Of a DNA stretch of 64,000 nucleotides, positions 8,851 through 17,797 are shown piece by piece. A program made the translations under genes and the position numbers. Under the pieces are notes generated by a model that had not been told where the DNA came from, searched no databases, and worked only from the letters and a program-made list of their open reading frames with translations. Positions within the stretch are counted from its first letter, which is position 1. The number at the start of each line of letters is the position of its first letter. Origin of the DNA: Nitrospira japonica (lineage in GTDB: Bacteria; Nitrospirota; Thermodesulfovibrionia; UBA6902); assembly GCA_020723105.1 (NCBI GenBank), contig DYJL01000004.1:101813-165812 (forward strand), given 5' to 3'.

Positions 8851-10746
8851 TTACTTCGAAACATAATTTCGAAACCAGTTGACAAGCACAATCAACGCCC
8901 AGATCAATCTGCTGTTTTCAGCTCGTCCATTGAGGTGATCATTCATTATAGAAGCTACATGACGGTGGTTCAGGAATCCTACCTTTGAAAGGGCTTTTGA
9001 AGACAGGGATGAAAGCATATAATCTTTTAAACCGTGTTTTATCCATAAAGCCACCGGGGGAGTGAAGCCCCTTTTCTTTCCAAAGGCTATGTCGGCAGAT
9101 TGAAATCTTGATAAGGCCTTTCTAAGAATGTATTTAGTCTGAACCCCTTTAATTTTTTTGTTTGGAGGAATTCTCCGGGAAAACTCTATAATAGCATTAT
9201 CCAGGAGAGGTACCCTCACCTCAAGACTGTTCGCCATGCTCATCCTGTCAGTTTTCTGTAACGGATCATCTTGCAGGAAGGTTTTGAAGTCAACATACAT
9301 CAACTGTTCCTGAATACTGTAGCCTTTATCAATCGCTCTGTTAAAATATCTGCCCATTGCATAAAAAGGCTCCAGGTCCTTTAAGCTGTCTGTAAAATCA
9401 CGACTTAATAGTTTTAGTTTTTCATCAGAGTCAAAGAGTAATTTCCATCTGTAATGGGCTTTGTCATAGGGAAATTCTGCGCCATACGCAAACCGTTTCA
9501 GCTTATACGGGGTGCTGAGATAATTATGAGATTCCGGCAAGGTATCTATAACTGCTTTCATCCCATTGCGGATTCCGGACGGGATTTTCCTGTAAATCCC
9601 GGCAATCTTATGAATGTAGTGAGTCTGATATCCGCCAAACAGTTCATCACCTCCTTCTCCGCCAACAACTGTTTTTACTTTTTCACGGGCCAGCTTTGAT
9701 ACAAAATACATTGGGATAGCAGAATAGTCGAAGAGCGGCTCATCGAGAAAAGACATGATACGTTCTATTTCATTGTGGATTATATCTTCCGATAGAAGGA
9801 ACTCATGTAAAGTGAGACCGAGTCTCTTCGTAACTTTTCTTGCAGTTGGAAGCTCATTATATGATTTGTCTTTAAAGCCGATAGTAAAGGCGTTAAGCCG
9901 TAAGTTGCATTTTTCAGCAGCTACAGAGGCTATCAGTGAAGAGTCAATCCCTCCGCTTAGAAAGATTCCTACAGGCACGTCGCTTCTTGTCTGTCTGAGT
10001 AGAACTGTCCTTAACTCTTCAATTAAGAGATCTGCAAGCTTATCTTCGTTATAAGATTCTGCTGATGTATCTGTATGGGACAGATCCCAGAATTCCCTCT
10101 CTGTCAAGGCGTTTCCTGAACATATAAGCATATGCCCGGAGTTGAGTTTCCTGATCGCCTGAAATCCCGTCAGAGGCGAGGGGATATATCCATATGACAG
10201 GTATTGATTTACGGCTTCATAATCCGGAAGCCGGCTGATATTTCCTTTTAACAGAGATTTTATTTCAGATGCAAACACGAGGCCGTCATTTGTTTCAGAA
10301 TAGTAAAGAGGTTTGATGCCGGCCCTGTCGCGAGCAAGCATAAGGGTATTTTTGTTTTCGTCCCACAGAGCTATTGCGAACATTCCGTTAAGGTGAAGAG
10401 GAAAGTCTGTTCCATATTCCTCATAAAGGTGAACGATAACTTCAGTGTCTGATTTAGTATAAAAGGAATGCCCTTTTTTTCTGAGATCCTCTGCCAGTTC
10501 TATATAATTATATATTTCCCCGTTGAAGATAACCCATACTGTTTTATTCTCATTATGGATTGGCTGATGTCCTGTATTCAGATCAATAATACTCAGTCTT
10601 CTGAATGCAAATCCAATGTGATCCTTTATGTAGAAACCATCGTCATCCGGCCCGCGGTGTATTATCTCCTGGCTCATAGCTTCAAGAATATCAGGAGAAA
10701 CCGGTTTGATAGTCTTATAATTGCAAATACCCGCTATCCCGCACAT
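8851..10746 (-). CDS. asnB: Asparagine synthetase-type glutamine amidotransferase
   Basis: At 631 aa this is a full-length class II amidotransferase. The protein begins MCGIAG with nucleophile Cys2, and the glutaminase domain shows RGPDDDG and NGEIYNY. The synthetase domain has the ATP-pyrophosphatase loop SGGIDSS and GEGGDELFGGY. Biochemically it moves NH3 from glutamine to an adenylated carboxylate. In polysaccharide loci such proteins can amidate uronic acids (WbpS in Pseudomonas is an example of family knowledge). The nearby nucleotide-sugar dehydrogenase makes that reading attractive, but plain asparagine synthesis cannot be excluded. It is divergent from the GT2 at 10831 with 84 bp between, which must hold both promoters. 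Confidence 0.92.
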   Translation of the reverse strand: MCGIAGICNYKTIKPVSPDILEAMSQEIIHRGPDDDGFYIKDHIGFAFRRLSIIDLNTGHQPIHNENKTVWVIFNGEIYNYIELAEDLRKKGHSFYTKSDTEVIVHLYEEYGTDFPLHLNGMFAIALWDENKNTLMLARDRAGIKPLYYSETNDGLVFASEIKSLLKGNISRLPDYEAVNQYLSYGYIPSPLTGFQAIRKLNSGHMLICSGNALTEREFWDLSHTDTSAESYNEDKLADLLIEELRTVLLRQTRSDVPVGIFLSGGIDSSLIASVAAEKCNLRLNAFTIGFKDKSYNELPTARKVTKRLGLTLHEFLLSEDIIHNEIERIMSFLDEPLFDYSAIPMYFVSKLAREKVKTVVGGEGGDELFGGYQTHYIHKIAGIYRKIPSGIRNGMKAVIDTLPESHNYLSTPYKLKRFAYGAEFPYDKAHYRWKLLFDSDEKLKLLSRDFTDSLKDLEPFYAMGRYFNRAIDKGYSIQEQLMYVDFKTFLQDDPLQKTDRMSMANSLEVRVPLLDNAIIEFSRRIPPNKKIKGVQTKYILRKALSRFQSADIAFGKKRGFTPPVALWIKHGLKDYMLSSLSSKALSKVGFLNHRHVASIMNDHLNGRAENSRLIWALIVLVNWFRNYVSK

Positions 10747-10830
10747 TCACTGTCTCCATTCGACATAGTCTCGGAAAAATTATGTTATAATAACACGTTA
10801 CATGAAACTTTTTGATGCTCTTACAACCTG

Positions 10831-11745
10831 ATGAAGATAAAGAGAGAATGCAGCATAATAGTTCCAGCCTTTAACGAAGAAGATAATCTAACAAATTTTC
10901 TGGAAAATCTTAAACACACCCTCTCAGCCACAAATAGAGAGTATGAAATCATAGTAGTAGATGATGGATCTAAGGATAATACTTTTTCAATTGCCAATAG
11001 TATTCCGGAAGTAAGGGTATTCAGGCATCCGTACAATAAAGGCAACGGAGCGGCTGTTAAGACAGGAATTATTAATGCTCAAGGTGAAAAGCTCATCATA
11101 ATTGATGCTGACGGTCAGCATGATCCTAAACATATCCCGGAAATGTTAAGACTGTTGGAAGAATACGATCTGGTGGTTGGGGCAAGAGAGACCTTTGGTA
11201 TAGGGAGAAGAGGGTTGGGGAACGTCATTGTGAGCAAGCTGGCAAGTTATCTTTCAAGTATTACTATCCCCGATCTTACCTGCGGCTTCAGAGCCTTTAA
11301 AAGAGAAAAAATGTTGGAATTTATTGACCTCCTTCCCAATGGCTTTTCTCTGCCGTCAACCAGCACACTGGCATTTGCAACCAGAGGCTATAACGTTAAG
11401 TTTATCCCGATAAGCGCTAATGTCAGGCAAGGCGGGAAGAGCAGCATAAGAGTAACCATGGATGGGATGAAGTTCATAGTTCTGATTGTGAGGATGGTTT
11501 CACTTTTCAAGCCTTTAAAAATATTTGCTCCTGTCAGTGTTTTTCTTTTTCTTGCGGGGCTGTTATGGTCTGTGAGGACCATAGTATTTTCTGGAGGATT
11601 ATCCCCTGCTGTGGCCATACTGTTTTTAGCAGGGATATTTGCTCTCTTTATCGGCCTTCTTGCAGATCAATTGGCTGAAACAAGGCTTACATTAGGAAAG
11701 ATGAACAAGCTCTTAATGAAGAAACACCATGAACATATAGATTGA
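10831..11745 (+). CDS. Polyprenyl-phosphate sugar synthase (GT2, DPM-like) with C-terminal membrane segments
   Basis: This 304-aa protein has a GT-A domain with SIIVPAFNEEDN, VVDDGSKDNT and the metal site DADGQHDP, followed by D-L-T-C-G-F-R-A-F typical of dolichyl/polyprenyl-phosphate mannose or glucose synthases. Two hydrophobic segments lie at about residues 230-250 and 255-275. It would transfer a sugar from a nucleotide to polyprenyl phosphate on the cytoplasmic face. The next gene, 6 bp downstream, is a GT39-type transferase that uses such lipid-linked donors, so the two probably work as a pair. Confidence 0.88.
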   Translation: MKIKRECSIIVPAFNEEDNLTNFLENLKHTLSATNREYEIIVVDDGSKDNTFSIANSIPEVRVFRHPYNKGNGAAVKTGIINAQGEKLIIIDADGQHDPKHIPEMLRLLEEYDLVVGARETFGIGRRGLGNVIVSKLASYLSSITIPDLTCGFRAFKREKMLEFIDLLPNGFSLPSTSTLAFATRGYNVKFIPISANVRQGGKSSIRVTMDGMKFIVLIVRMVSLFKPLKIFAPVSVFLFLAGLLWSVRTIVFSGGLSPAVAILFLAGIFALFIGLLADQLAETRLTLGKMNKLLMKKHHEHID

Positions 11746-11751
11746 TTATCA

Positions 11752-13371
11752 GTGGGCAATAAATTATCTCAAATTCTCTGTCAGCTATATAATTCAAGCA
11801 AGCTGCCATGGCTTATAATTGGCATAGGCATAATACTTCGTCTCATCCGATATCTGTATAACCCTTCATTATGGTTTGATGAGTCTGATACGGCTATAGA
11901 CATAATCAGCAGGCCTTTTTCTGACCTTATCAATCCATCGCCTGACTGGAGCTCAAAATACCCGTATGGTTTTCTGATTGTTGAAAAAATCGCCACGCAG
12001 GTTTTCGGCAACAGCGAATACGCCCTGAGATTTTTCCCCCTTATTTTCGGGATGGTTTCTCTTTTTTTGTTTTATAAAGTAGCAAAACATTATCTCAGAC
12101 CAAAGGCTGGTTTGATTGCTGTCGGACTTTTTGCAGTTTTAGACCCTATGATTTATTACTCTTCAGAACTTAAACCATATTCGGGTGACCTGGCTTTTGC
12201 GTTGTTAATTTTTATTGCATCAATATATATAGAGTCAAAAAAATTAAACATATCCCGTATCGCTTTCTATGGGATTCTCGGCGCCGTTTCTATATGGTTT
12301 TCTTATCCTTCCATTTTTGTTCTTTTAGGAGTGGGGTTATGTTTAGCCATATACAGTCTGGCAAAAAGAGAGTGGCCCAGACTCGGGGGGCTTTCGATTG
12401 TTTATTTTATGTGGGCTTTAAGTTTTATGGCCTGCTATTTTATATACATCCGGAATTTACAATCAAACTTTGATATGAGCGTTGAAGAACTCCTGATGCT
12501 GGAACGCTCTTTTGTCCCGTTTCCTCCGAAGTCTCTTAATGATCTTAAGTGGATAATAGATAGTTTTTTCGAGGTCTTTAACAATCCTGTAGGATTAACG
12601 TTTACCGGCCTCGCAGCGTTTACTTTTCTTACAGGCTGTCTCTTTTTATTCAGAAATAATAAAGAGAAGTTTTATTTGCTTATAACTCCGATACTTTTTA
12701 CTATGTTGGCTTCAGTTTTACATCAATATCCATTTAAAGGCAGACTAATAGTATTTCTTGTTCCTTTTATATTGTTTTTTATAGCAGAGGGTGTTGAATA
12801 TGTGAAAGAGCAAATAAATATGAAATCTGCTATCCCCGGGATGATGCTTGTCGGGATATTATTCGTTTATCCGTTATCATGGGCGGCTTATCATGCAAAA
12901 ACACCAAGTTCTACGGAGGAAATAAAACCGGTAATAAACTATATTAAGAATCACTGGCAGAAAGATGATGTTATCTATGTCCATTATTATGCGCAGTATG
13001 CATTTGAGTACTACACAAAATTTCATCCTGACAAATATGAATTTGACGGAGGTGAACACATTGTTGGAATAGCTCCCCGTGGGTGGTACAGGACCTGGAG
13101 GAAACAGCATGTGTCCAAATACTATAAATCCGATGTGCCGGTAGTTCAGACAAGCGCCGATATATTTAAAGAATACATCAAAGATCTGAATCAGCTAAAA
13201 GGCCGTAAAAGGGTGTGGGTATTGTTTACTTCTGTCATTGTCAAGGATGGTATCAACGAAGAGAAATTTTTCATTTATCACCTTGAAAAAACCGGGAAAC
13301 GCCTTGATTCCTTTGGCCGTTCGGGGATAGCTGTTGTTTATCTTTACGATTTAAGCGACACATCATCTTAA
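11752..13371 (+). CDS. GT39/ArnT-type multi-pass glycosyltransferase (GT-C fold)
   Basis: This 539-aa protein has about ten transmembrane segments and, after the first, the loop LWFDESDTA with the acidic pair typical of GT-C enzymes. A soluble C-terminal domain starts near residue 375. Such enzymes use polyprenyl-phosphate sugars to glycosylate acceptors in the periplasm. The GTG start at 11752 lies 6 bp after the polyprenyl-phosphate sugar synthase gene, suggesting translational coupling and a donor-acceptor partnership. Its stop codon overlaps that of the leftward carbamoyltransferase in the palindrome TTAA (13368-13371). Acceptor unknown. Confidence 0.85.
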   Translation: MGNKLSQILCQLYNSSKLPWLIIGIGIILRLIRYLYNPSLWFDESDTAIDIISRPFSDLINPSPDWSSKYPYGFLIVEKIATQVFGNSEYALRFFPLIFGMVSLFLFYKVAKHYLRPKAGLIAVGLFAVLDPMIYYSSELKPYSGDLAFALLIFIASIYIESKKLNISRIAFYGILGAVSIWFSYPSIFVLLGVGLCLAIYSLAKREWPRLGGLSIVYFMWALSFMACYFIYIRNLQSNFDMSVEELLMLERSFVPFPPKSLNDLKWIIDSFFEVFNNPVGLTFTGLAAFTFLTGCLFLFRNNKEKFYLLITPILFTMLASVLHQYPFKGRLIVFLVPFILFFIAEGVEYVKEQINMKSAIPGMMLVGILFVYPLSWAAYHAKTPSSTEEIKPVINYIKNHWQKDDVIYVHYYAQYAFEYYTKFHPDKYEFDGGEHIVGIAPRGWYRTWRKQHVSKYYKSDVPVVQTSADIFKEYIKDLNQLKGRKRVWVLFTSVIVKDGINEEKFFIYHLEKTGKRLDSFGRSGIAVVYLYDLSDTSS

Positions 13372-15158
13372 CAGGAAAGAGGTCTTTTCTCTATAACAAA
13401 ATTTCCCATTATAAGAACATCTATCCCTGTTCCGTAGAAACATCTCAATGCATCACTGGGTGAACATACTATAGGCTCTCCTTTTATATTAAAGGAGGTA
13501 TTTAAAACAGCGGGGACGCCGGTCAGTTTTCTGAATTCGTTAATTAATTCCCAGTAGATGGTATTTGTTTTCCTGCTTACGCTTTGAGGACGTGTTGTAT
13601 TGTCAACATGATGTATGGCGCTCTGTATATCTTTTATTTTATCTTTGACAACATCAAAGGCCATTGTCATGAACGGAGTTATAACAGGTTTTTCGAGGTA
13701 CTCGGTTATATTTTCTTCAAGAATGGAAAGGGCAAAAGGCCTCCAGTTTTCCCGGAATTTTACATTATCATTAACCTTGTCCTTCATGGCTGGATCTCTT
13801 GGATCGGCAAGTATTGAACGTCCGCCCAAGGCTCTTGCACCAGCTTCCATACGGTTTTGAAACCAGCCTAATATTTTTCCTTCTGAAAGCAGTTTTGCGC
13901 CATAGGCAGCAATGTCTTCTCTATATGAATAACTTATTTTGTTCAGGTCCAGTATGGCCTTTATCTCATCATTGGAATATGCTGCGCCAAGGTATACGTG
14001 TTCCATTTTAAACCTGCAATCATCGCCCCTCTGCATGGCTGCTATCATTGCTGCGCCTATAGAAGCTCCAGCATCGTAAGATACGGGCTGAATAAATATA
14101 TTATCTGCAATGCCACTTTTATGAATAACACCGTTCATTTTGCAGTTGAGAGCCACCCCTCCGGAAAGACATAAATTTTTGCTTCCGGTAAGCTTCAGTG
14201 CCAGTCTTGACAGAGCTATGCCGGCCTCTTCCATTTTTGCCTGTACTGCAAAGGCTATGTCCTTATGCCTTTCGGTTATGGCTTCATTTTTCCCCCGTGG
14301 TGGTCCCAGCCGTTCTATCACCAAATCACTAAAAAATTCGCCGTAACTTCTCTTATTAAAGAAAATATAGTCGCTGTCGAGGGTAAAGCCATCATCTGAG
14401 ACAGTCAGTATTTCATCCATAATTTTTTTAATGCCAGCATCATATGAACCATAAGGGGCTAGTCCCATAAGTTTGACTTCGCCTTCGTTCGGGCTCCATC
14501 CGAGATACTCTGTAAATGCTGAATAAAACCAGCCAAGAGAATGAGGGATATTAATCTCCTTCAAAAGTGTGAGTTCTTTGCCTGAACCCTTATAGATAGT
14601 GGTTGTATTTTCTTCACCATGACCATCAAATGTCAGCACTGCTGCTTCATCAAAACCTGAACAATAAAAAGCCGAGGCTGCATGGGCAAGATGATGTTTT
14701 ACAAATAAAACCGGAGGGACTTTTGCATTAATAAAGCCTGCATTATTAAGACCGATAGTAAGTTTTTGCATAATGTTTTTAGGATTATAAATCAGTATTT
14801 CTTTAAATCCAGAGATTAGCGCAGAACCCATATTGGGTCTGCCGTTGAAAGTTTTTTTTATCTTATGCCGTGATTTTTTGTACAAGCGTTCTTTTAGAAA
14901 AATACGTACCTGGTTGAGCGGATGCTGGAAGGTATACAGATTCGAATCCCAGCCAAACGCAATATAATCTACGTCATCAAGTACGATATGGCCTTCTTTC
15001 AAACAATGAGATATTGCCTTTGAAGGGAAATAATTATTGGCCTGCTTGGCCCGGACCAGACGTTCTTCCTCGATAAAAGATACCAATTTGCCGTTTTTCA
15101 GCAGACAGGCAGAAGGATGTGTAGAACCTTCATGATATATGAGACCCAGAATATTCAT
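13368..15158 (-). CDS. Carbamoyltransferase, NodU/CmcH family
   Basis: This is a complete 596-aa carbamoyltransferase. The N-terminal domain starts MNILGLIYHEGSTHPSA and has the metal-binding HHLAH followed by LTFDGHGEE and LSGGVALNC. The YrdC-like C-terminal domain has NRMEAGARALGGRSI and INTSFNIKGEPIVCS. It would O-carbamoylate a sugar using carbamoyl phosphate and ATP. It differs clearly from the 605-aa duplicated copies and from the truncated copy at the left edge. The upstream partner on the same strand is a polysaccharide deacetylase only 2 bp away, so the two are cotranscribed and may act on the same residue. No SxtJ or DUF5989 gene is adjacent. Confidence 0.93.
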   Translation of the reverse strand: MNILGLIYHEGSTHPSACLLKNGKLVSFIEEERLVRAKQANNYFPSKAISHCLKEGHIVLDDVDYIAFGWDSNLYTFQHPLNQVRIFLKERLYKKSRHKIKKTFNGRPNMGSALISGFKEILIYNPKNIMQKLTIGLNNAGFINAKVPPVLFVKHHLAHAASAFYCSGFDEAAVLTFDGHGEENTTTIYKGSGKELTLLKEINIPHSLGWFYSAFTEYLGWSPNEGEVKLMGLAPYGSYDAGIKKIMDEILTVSDDGFTLDSDYIFFNKRSYGEFFSDLVIERLGPPRGKNEAITERHKDIAFAVQAKMEEAGIALSRLALKLTGSKNLCLSGGVALNCKMNGVIHKSGIADNIFIQPVSYDAGASIGAAMIAAMQRGDDCRFKMEHVYLGAAYSNDEIKAILDLNKISYSYREDIAAYGAKLLSEGKILGWFQNRMEAGARALGGRSILADPRDPAMKDKVNDNVKFRENWRPFALSILEENITEYLEKPVITPFMTMAFDVVKDKIKDIQSAIHHVDNTTRPQSVSRKTNTIYWELINEFRKLTGVPAVLNTSFNIKGEPIVCSPSDALRCFYGTGIDVLIMGNFVIEKRPLSC

Positions 15159-15160
15159 AA

Positions 15161-15937
15161 CTAATGATATTGATTGAGATATTGACGGAAACTCAGGATG
15201 TTACACCTTTTATGCATATAATTAAGAAATTTCAGAGTAGTTTCCAGTGCTCTTTCTCTTCTCCAGAATCCAGCCTTGTTGATCTTAATATTAACAAAAT
15301 CTCTTTCATGGAAATTTATATTAATTACTTTATTAAATCTTAAAAGATATTCAAAAATCAGTCTGGTAAGTTCAAAGCCGTAAAAGATTGCAGTGGTACC
15401 ATTAAACGGTAAAAAAAAACTTGTCAACGGGATTTCAAAAGGATCTTTTGCAATGGATCTCTGTTTAAAATAATTAATGCAATATCTAAGATAAAAAGGG
15501 ACCAGCACTTTTACGATAGACGAGTCTCCCCTATAATCCATCCCTTTTAATATTGTGATGGTTTCCTGGTCAATCTGATAATCGGGGGCACGAAACATTT
15601 TAGGGGTTGTACCATAGAAATCTTCAATTATTGAATGGGCTTTTTTTATCTCAAATTCTTTTTCACTAAACGTTTTCTGGGTTAGAAAATATGGATGTGA
15701 GTATGTATGATTGCCGATTTCAAATTCTTTTAGTTTTTCATGGACCTTTGGGAAATCAATGATATTTTTTCCAACAGTAAAAAATGTGGCATCCAGATTG
15801 TTGCTTTTTAGAAATTCGACAGCTTTAGGTAATCCATGTTCCAATAATATATCCTTATTCGAGTTATCGAAAAAATCAAATACTCTCTGTCCATCAACAT
15901 CAAATGATAAAATAACGGAATTCGGCAACCTTATCAT
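15161..15937 (-). CDS. Polysaccharide deacetylase (NodB homology domain)
   Basis: This 258-aa single-domain protein has the NodB motifs: SFDVDG (D13, D15), HTYSH (H77, H81) and FRAPDY (R116, P118). These bind a divalent metal and remove N- or O-acetyl groups from carbohydrate. The D-V-D form of motif 1 is the variant found in polysaccharide-locus deacetylases. There is no signal peptide, which suggests action on a cytoplasmic precursor, as for lipid-linked sugars. It is the first gene of a leftward two-gene unit with the carbamoyltransferase and is divergent from the methyltransferase at 16193. Confidence 0.9.
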   Translation of the reverse strand: MIRLPNSVILSFDVDGQRVFDFFDNSNKDILLEHGLPKAVEFLKSNNLDATFFTVGKNIIDFPKVHEKLKEFEIGNHTYSHPYFLTQKTFSEKEFEIKKAHSIIEDFYGTTPKMFRAPDYQIDQETITILKGMDYRGDSSIVKVLVPFYLRYCINYFKQRSIAKDPFEIPLTSFFLPFNGTTAIFYGFELTRLIFEYLLRFNKVININFHERDFVNIKINKAGFWRRERALETTLKFLNYMHKRCNILSFRQYLNQYH

Positions 15938-16011
15938 ATGCGTGTATGCAAGAGATTTATATCAAGAGTCAATGGGAAAAGACTGTTACTCATTTTAAAC
16001 AATTAGTTACA

Positions 16012-16034
16012 ATCTCGACTATCGTAGTTGAGAT
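16012..16034. promoter_or_regulatory. Inverted repeat between divergent transcription units
   Basis: The sequence ATCTCGACTA-TCG-TAGTTGAGAT pairs at 9 of 10 arm positions. It lies in the 255-bp gap between the leftward deacetylase and the rightward methyltransferase. Two direct copies of TGTTATAG follow at 16058-16065 and 16075-16082, 17 bp apart. Placement and spacing suit regulator binding. There is no T-tract, so it is not a simple terminator. The functional claim is inference. Confidence 0.3.
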
Positions 16035-16155
16035 ACATATGGAGCTTTTATACGATATGTTATAGTTCACGGATTGTTATAGATTACGAACTTACATATT
16101 TTAGCAATATTATAAAATTTACGCAAAGTATGAATAGTACAACCACCCGGTTTTT

Positions 16156-16185
16156 TGACAAGTTTATATTTGAATTATTATCATA
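16156..16185 (+). promoter_or_regulatory. Candidate sigma-70 promoter giving a nearly leaderless mRNA
   Basis: A perfect -35 hexamer TTGACA (16156-16161) is followed after 18 bp by TATCAT (16180-16185). The methyltransferase ATG is at 16193, so a start site at normal distance would leave almost no 5' leader, and no Shine-Dalgarno sequence is visible. A downstream start codon is unlikely because MKYRLLDFLQCPHC contains the first zinc-binding cysteines. Confidence 0.35.
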
Positions 16186-16192
16186 ATAAAAT

Positions 16193-17347
16193 ATGAAATA
16201 TAGATTATTGGATTTTCTTCAATGTCCTCACTGTAGAGGGGATTTAGAAGTACAGCCTCTTAACCATACCAGGACTGAATATAATAGTAGCGAATTGAAC
16301 GACAATAATGCTTGTCCCACCTATTGTAAGAATCCAGATCAGGAATTAATTAAAAACAGGGAAACTCAAAGCCATTGTCAGAAATGTTATGAGCACGAAA
16401 TAACAGAAGGTCTTCTTACATGCGGTTGTGGCAAAGTTTATCCAATAATAAATGGCATACCCCGTTTTCTGCCTGATTCTTTTGATCAACATGTAGATTT
16501 CACCAGAAAATATTACAACGAAATCAATAAGCATGATGGCGCCTTAAATAATAAAGATAAAGAGCATTTCGTCAGGATGTTCAAAAAAACTCAGGGGACC
16601 TTCGGCAGGCAGTGGAAGACCTGGGGTCACTCCGAAAGAATATATGGTTTTACGGATGAAGAAGCAAAAGAATGGTTTTTAACAGATTTGACGGCCCGGG
16701 ATATTGACGCTTCATATTTCAAAGGGAAAACAGTTCTTGAAGTGGGGTGCGGACACGGAAGATTTGTAAAAATATTAAACGACCTTTGTGATGAGTACGT
16801 AGCCATAGATCTCGGTCCTAGTGTAGAGTTGGCGCGTGAAATAACACGGGATCGGCCCAAAGTTCATATAATTCAGGCTAACGCAATGTTTCCACCTTTA
16901 AAAGAAGAGAGCTTCGACTATGTCTGGAGCCATGGGGTGTTGCATCATACTCCTTCAACAAAGGAAGCTTTTCAGGCGGTTTCAAAGCTTCCTAAAAAAC
17001 AAACAGGACGTCTTTATATATGGGTTTATCATAAAGGTGGAGTTGTCTGGGAGTATGGCAATCAGTTTGTAAGAAGTATCACTTCAAGGCTGCCGGCAGG
17101 CCTGCTGCGCCTTATTTCATACTCAACTGTGCCGTTATTGTATTTAATACCCGCGTACAACAGAAGAGTAAATTTGAGCAATATGTCGTGGAGTGAATGC
17201 GCATTAAGCACACACGACTGGCTTGCTCCTAAATATCAGTGGCATCATTCACCGGAAGAAGTAAAGGGTTGGTTTGAAGAGCAGGGATATGGGAAAATAG
17301 AACAGACGTCCGCAAATGGTGTTGGGATCACGGGTGTGCGAAGATAG
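16193..17347 (+). CDS. SAM-dependent methyltransferase with N-terminal Trm112-like zinc ribbon
   Basis: This 384-aa protein has an N-terminal Trm112-like domain with C11/C14 and C77/C79 ending in INGIPRFLP. The class I methyltransferase follows, with motif I VLEVGCGHGR at 181-190 and the VLHHTP block. An extra insertion of about 45 residues, also rich in Cys (C41, C45, C62, C65), separates the cysteine pairs. Such proteins methylate sugars or glycan intermediates, but the acceptor is unknown. It opens a rightward block and may be translated from a leaderless mRNA. It is a more distant relative of the methyltransferases at 21758 and 24452. Confidence 0.87.
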   Translation: MKYRLLDFLQCPHCRGDLEVQPLNHTRTEYNSSELNDNNACPTYCKNPDQELIKNRETQSHCQKCYEHEITEGLLTCGCGKVYPIINGIPRFLPDSFDQHVDFTRKYYNEINKHDGALNNKDKEHFVRMFKKTQGTFGRQWKTWGHSERIYGFTDEEAKEWFLTDLTARDIDASYFKGKTVLEVGCGHGRFVKILNDLCDEYVAIDLGPSVELAREITRDRPKVHIIQANAMFPPLKEESFDYVWSHGVLHHTPSTKEAFQAVSKLPKKQTGRLYIWVYHKGGVVWEYGNQFVRSITSRLPAGLLRLISYSTVPLLYLIPAYNRRVNLSNMSWSECALSTHDWLAPKYQWHHSPEEVKGWFEEQGYGKIEQTSANGVGITGVRR

Positions 17348-17401
17348 CATAGATAATTCTTCAACTTTTCAACTGAATCAGATTGATTTCTAAATTCCAT
17401 C

Positions 17402-17797
17402 ATGTACAGTTTTAATAACGATGCAGAAAAAATTTATTTCACTCTTTTTAATAAAAGCATTCCTGAAGAAGTATATCATCGCTTCCAAGCCGTTTCAAAA
17501 AAGATAGACAATAATTATCCGCATGATAAAGTTGTACAGTATTATGAATTGATAGGCAAAACAGATGATCTGGAGGCTCTGGAACTTGCGGCGCGATATC
17601 TGAGGAAGCAGCCACTCTTAACGGAAAAATTTAAACTAATGGTGTATCTGGCTGAGATAATGCCGGACAACTATGATGTCTTTATTAATGAAAATCCCAA
17701 GAGGTTCATCGGTTATATTAAAATTATTTTTACCATAATGCGAACTGTTTTCAAACTGGGAAAAGGTTTAATTATTATTCTGTTCTATAAATTATGA
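17402..17797 (+). CDS. Small hypothetical protein preceding a GMC oxidoreductase
   Basis: I do not recognise this 131-aa protein. It is mostly helical by composition, with charged residues through about residue 100 and then a hydrophobic C-terminal tail (about 101-131, KIIFTIMRTV and LIIILFYKL) that could anchor it to the membrane. Its stop overlaps the start of the next gene by 4 bp (ATGA), so translation is coupled to the GMC oxidoreductase. Some GMC enzymes have a small accessory subunit encoded upstream, but I see no sequence match to the known gluconate dehydrogenase small subunit. A membrane tether or small subunit for the oxidoreductase is a hypothesis from context only. Confidence 0.7.
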   Translation: MYSFNNDAEKIYFTLFNKSIPEEVYHRFQAVSKKIDNNYPHDKVVQYYELIGKTDDLEALELAARYLRKQPLLTEKFKLMVYLAEIMPDNYDVFINENPKRFIGYIKIIFTIMRTVFKLGKGLIIILFYKL

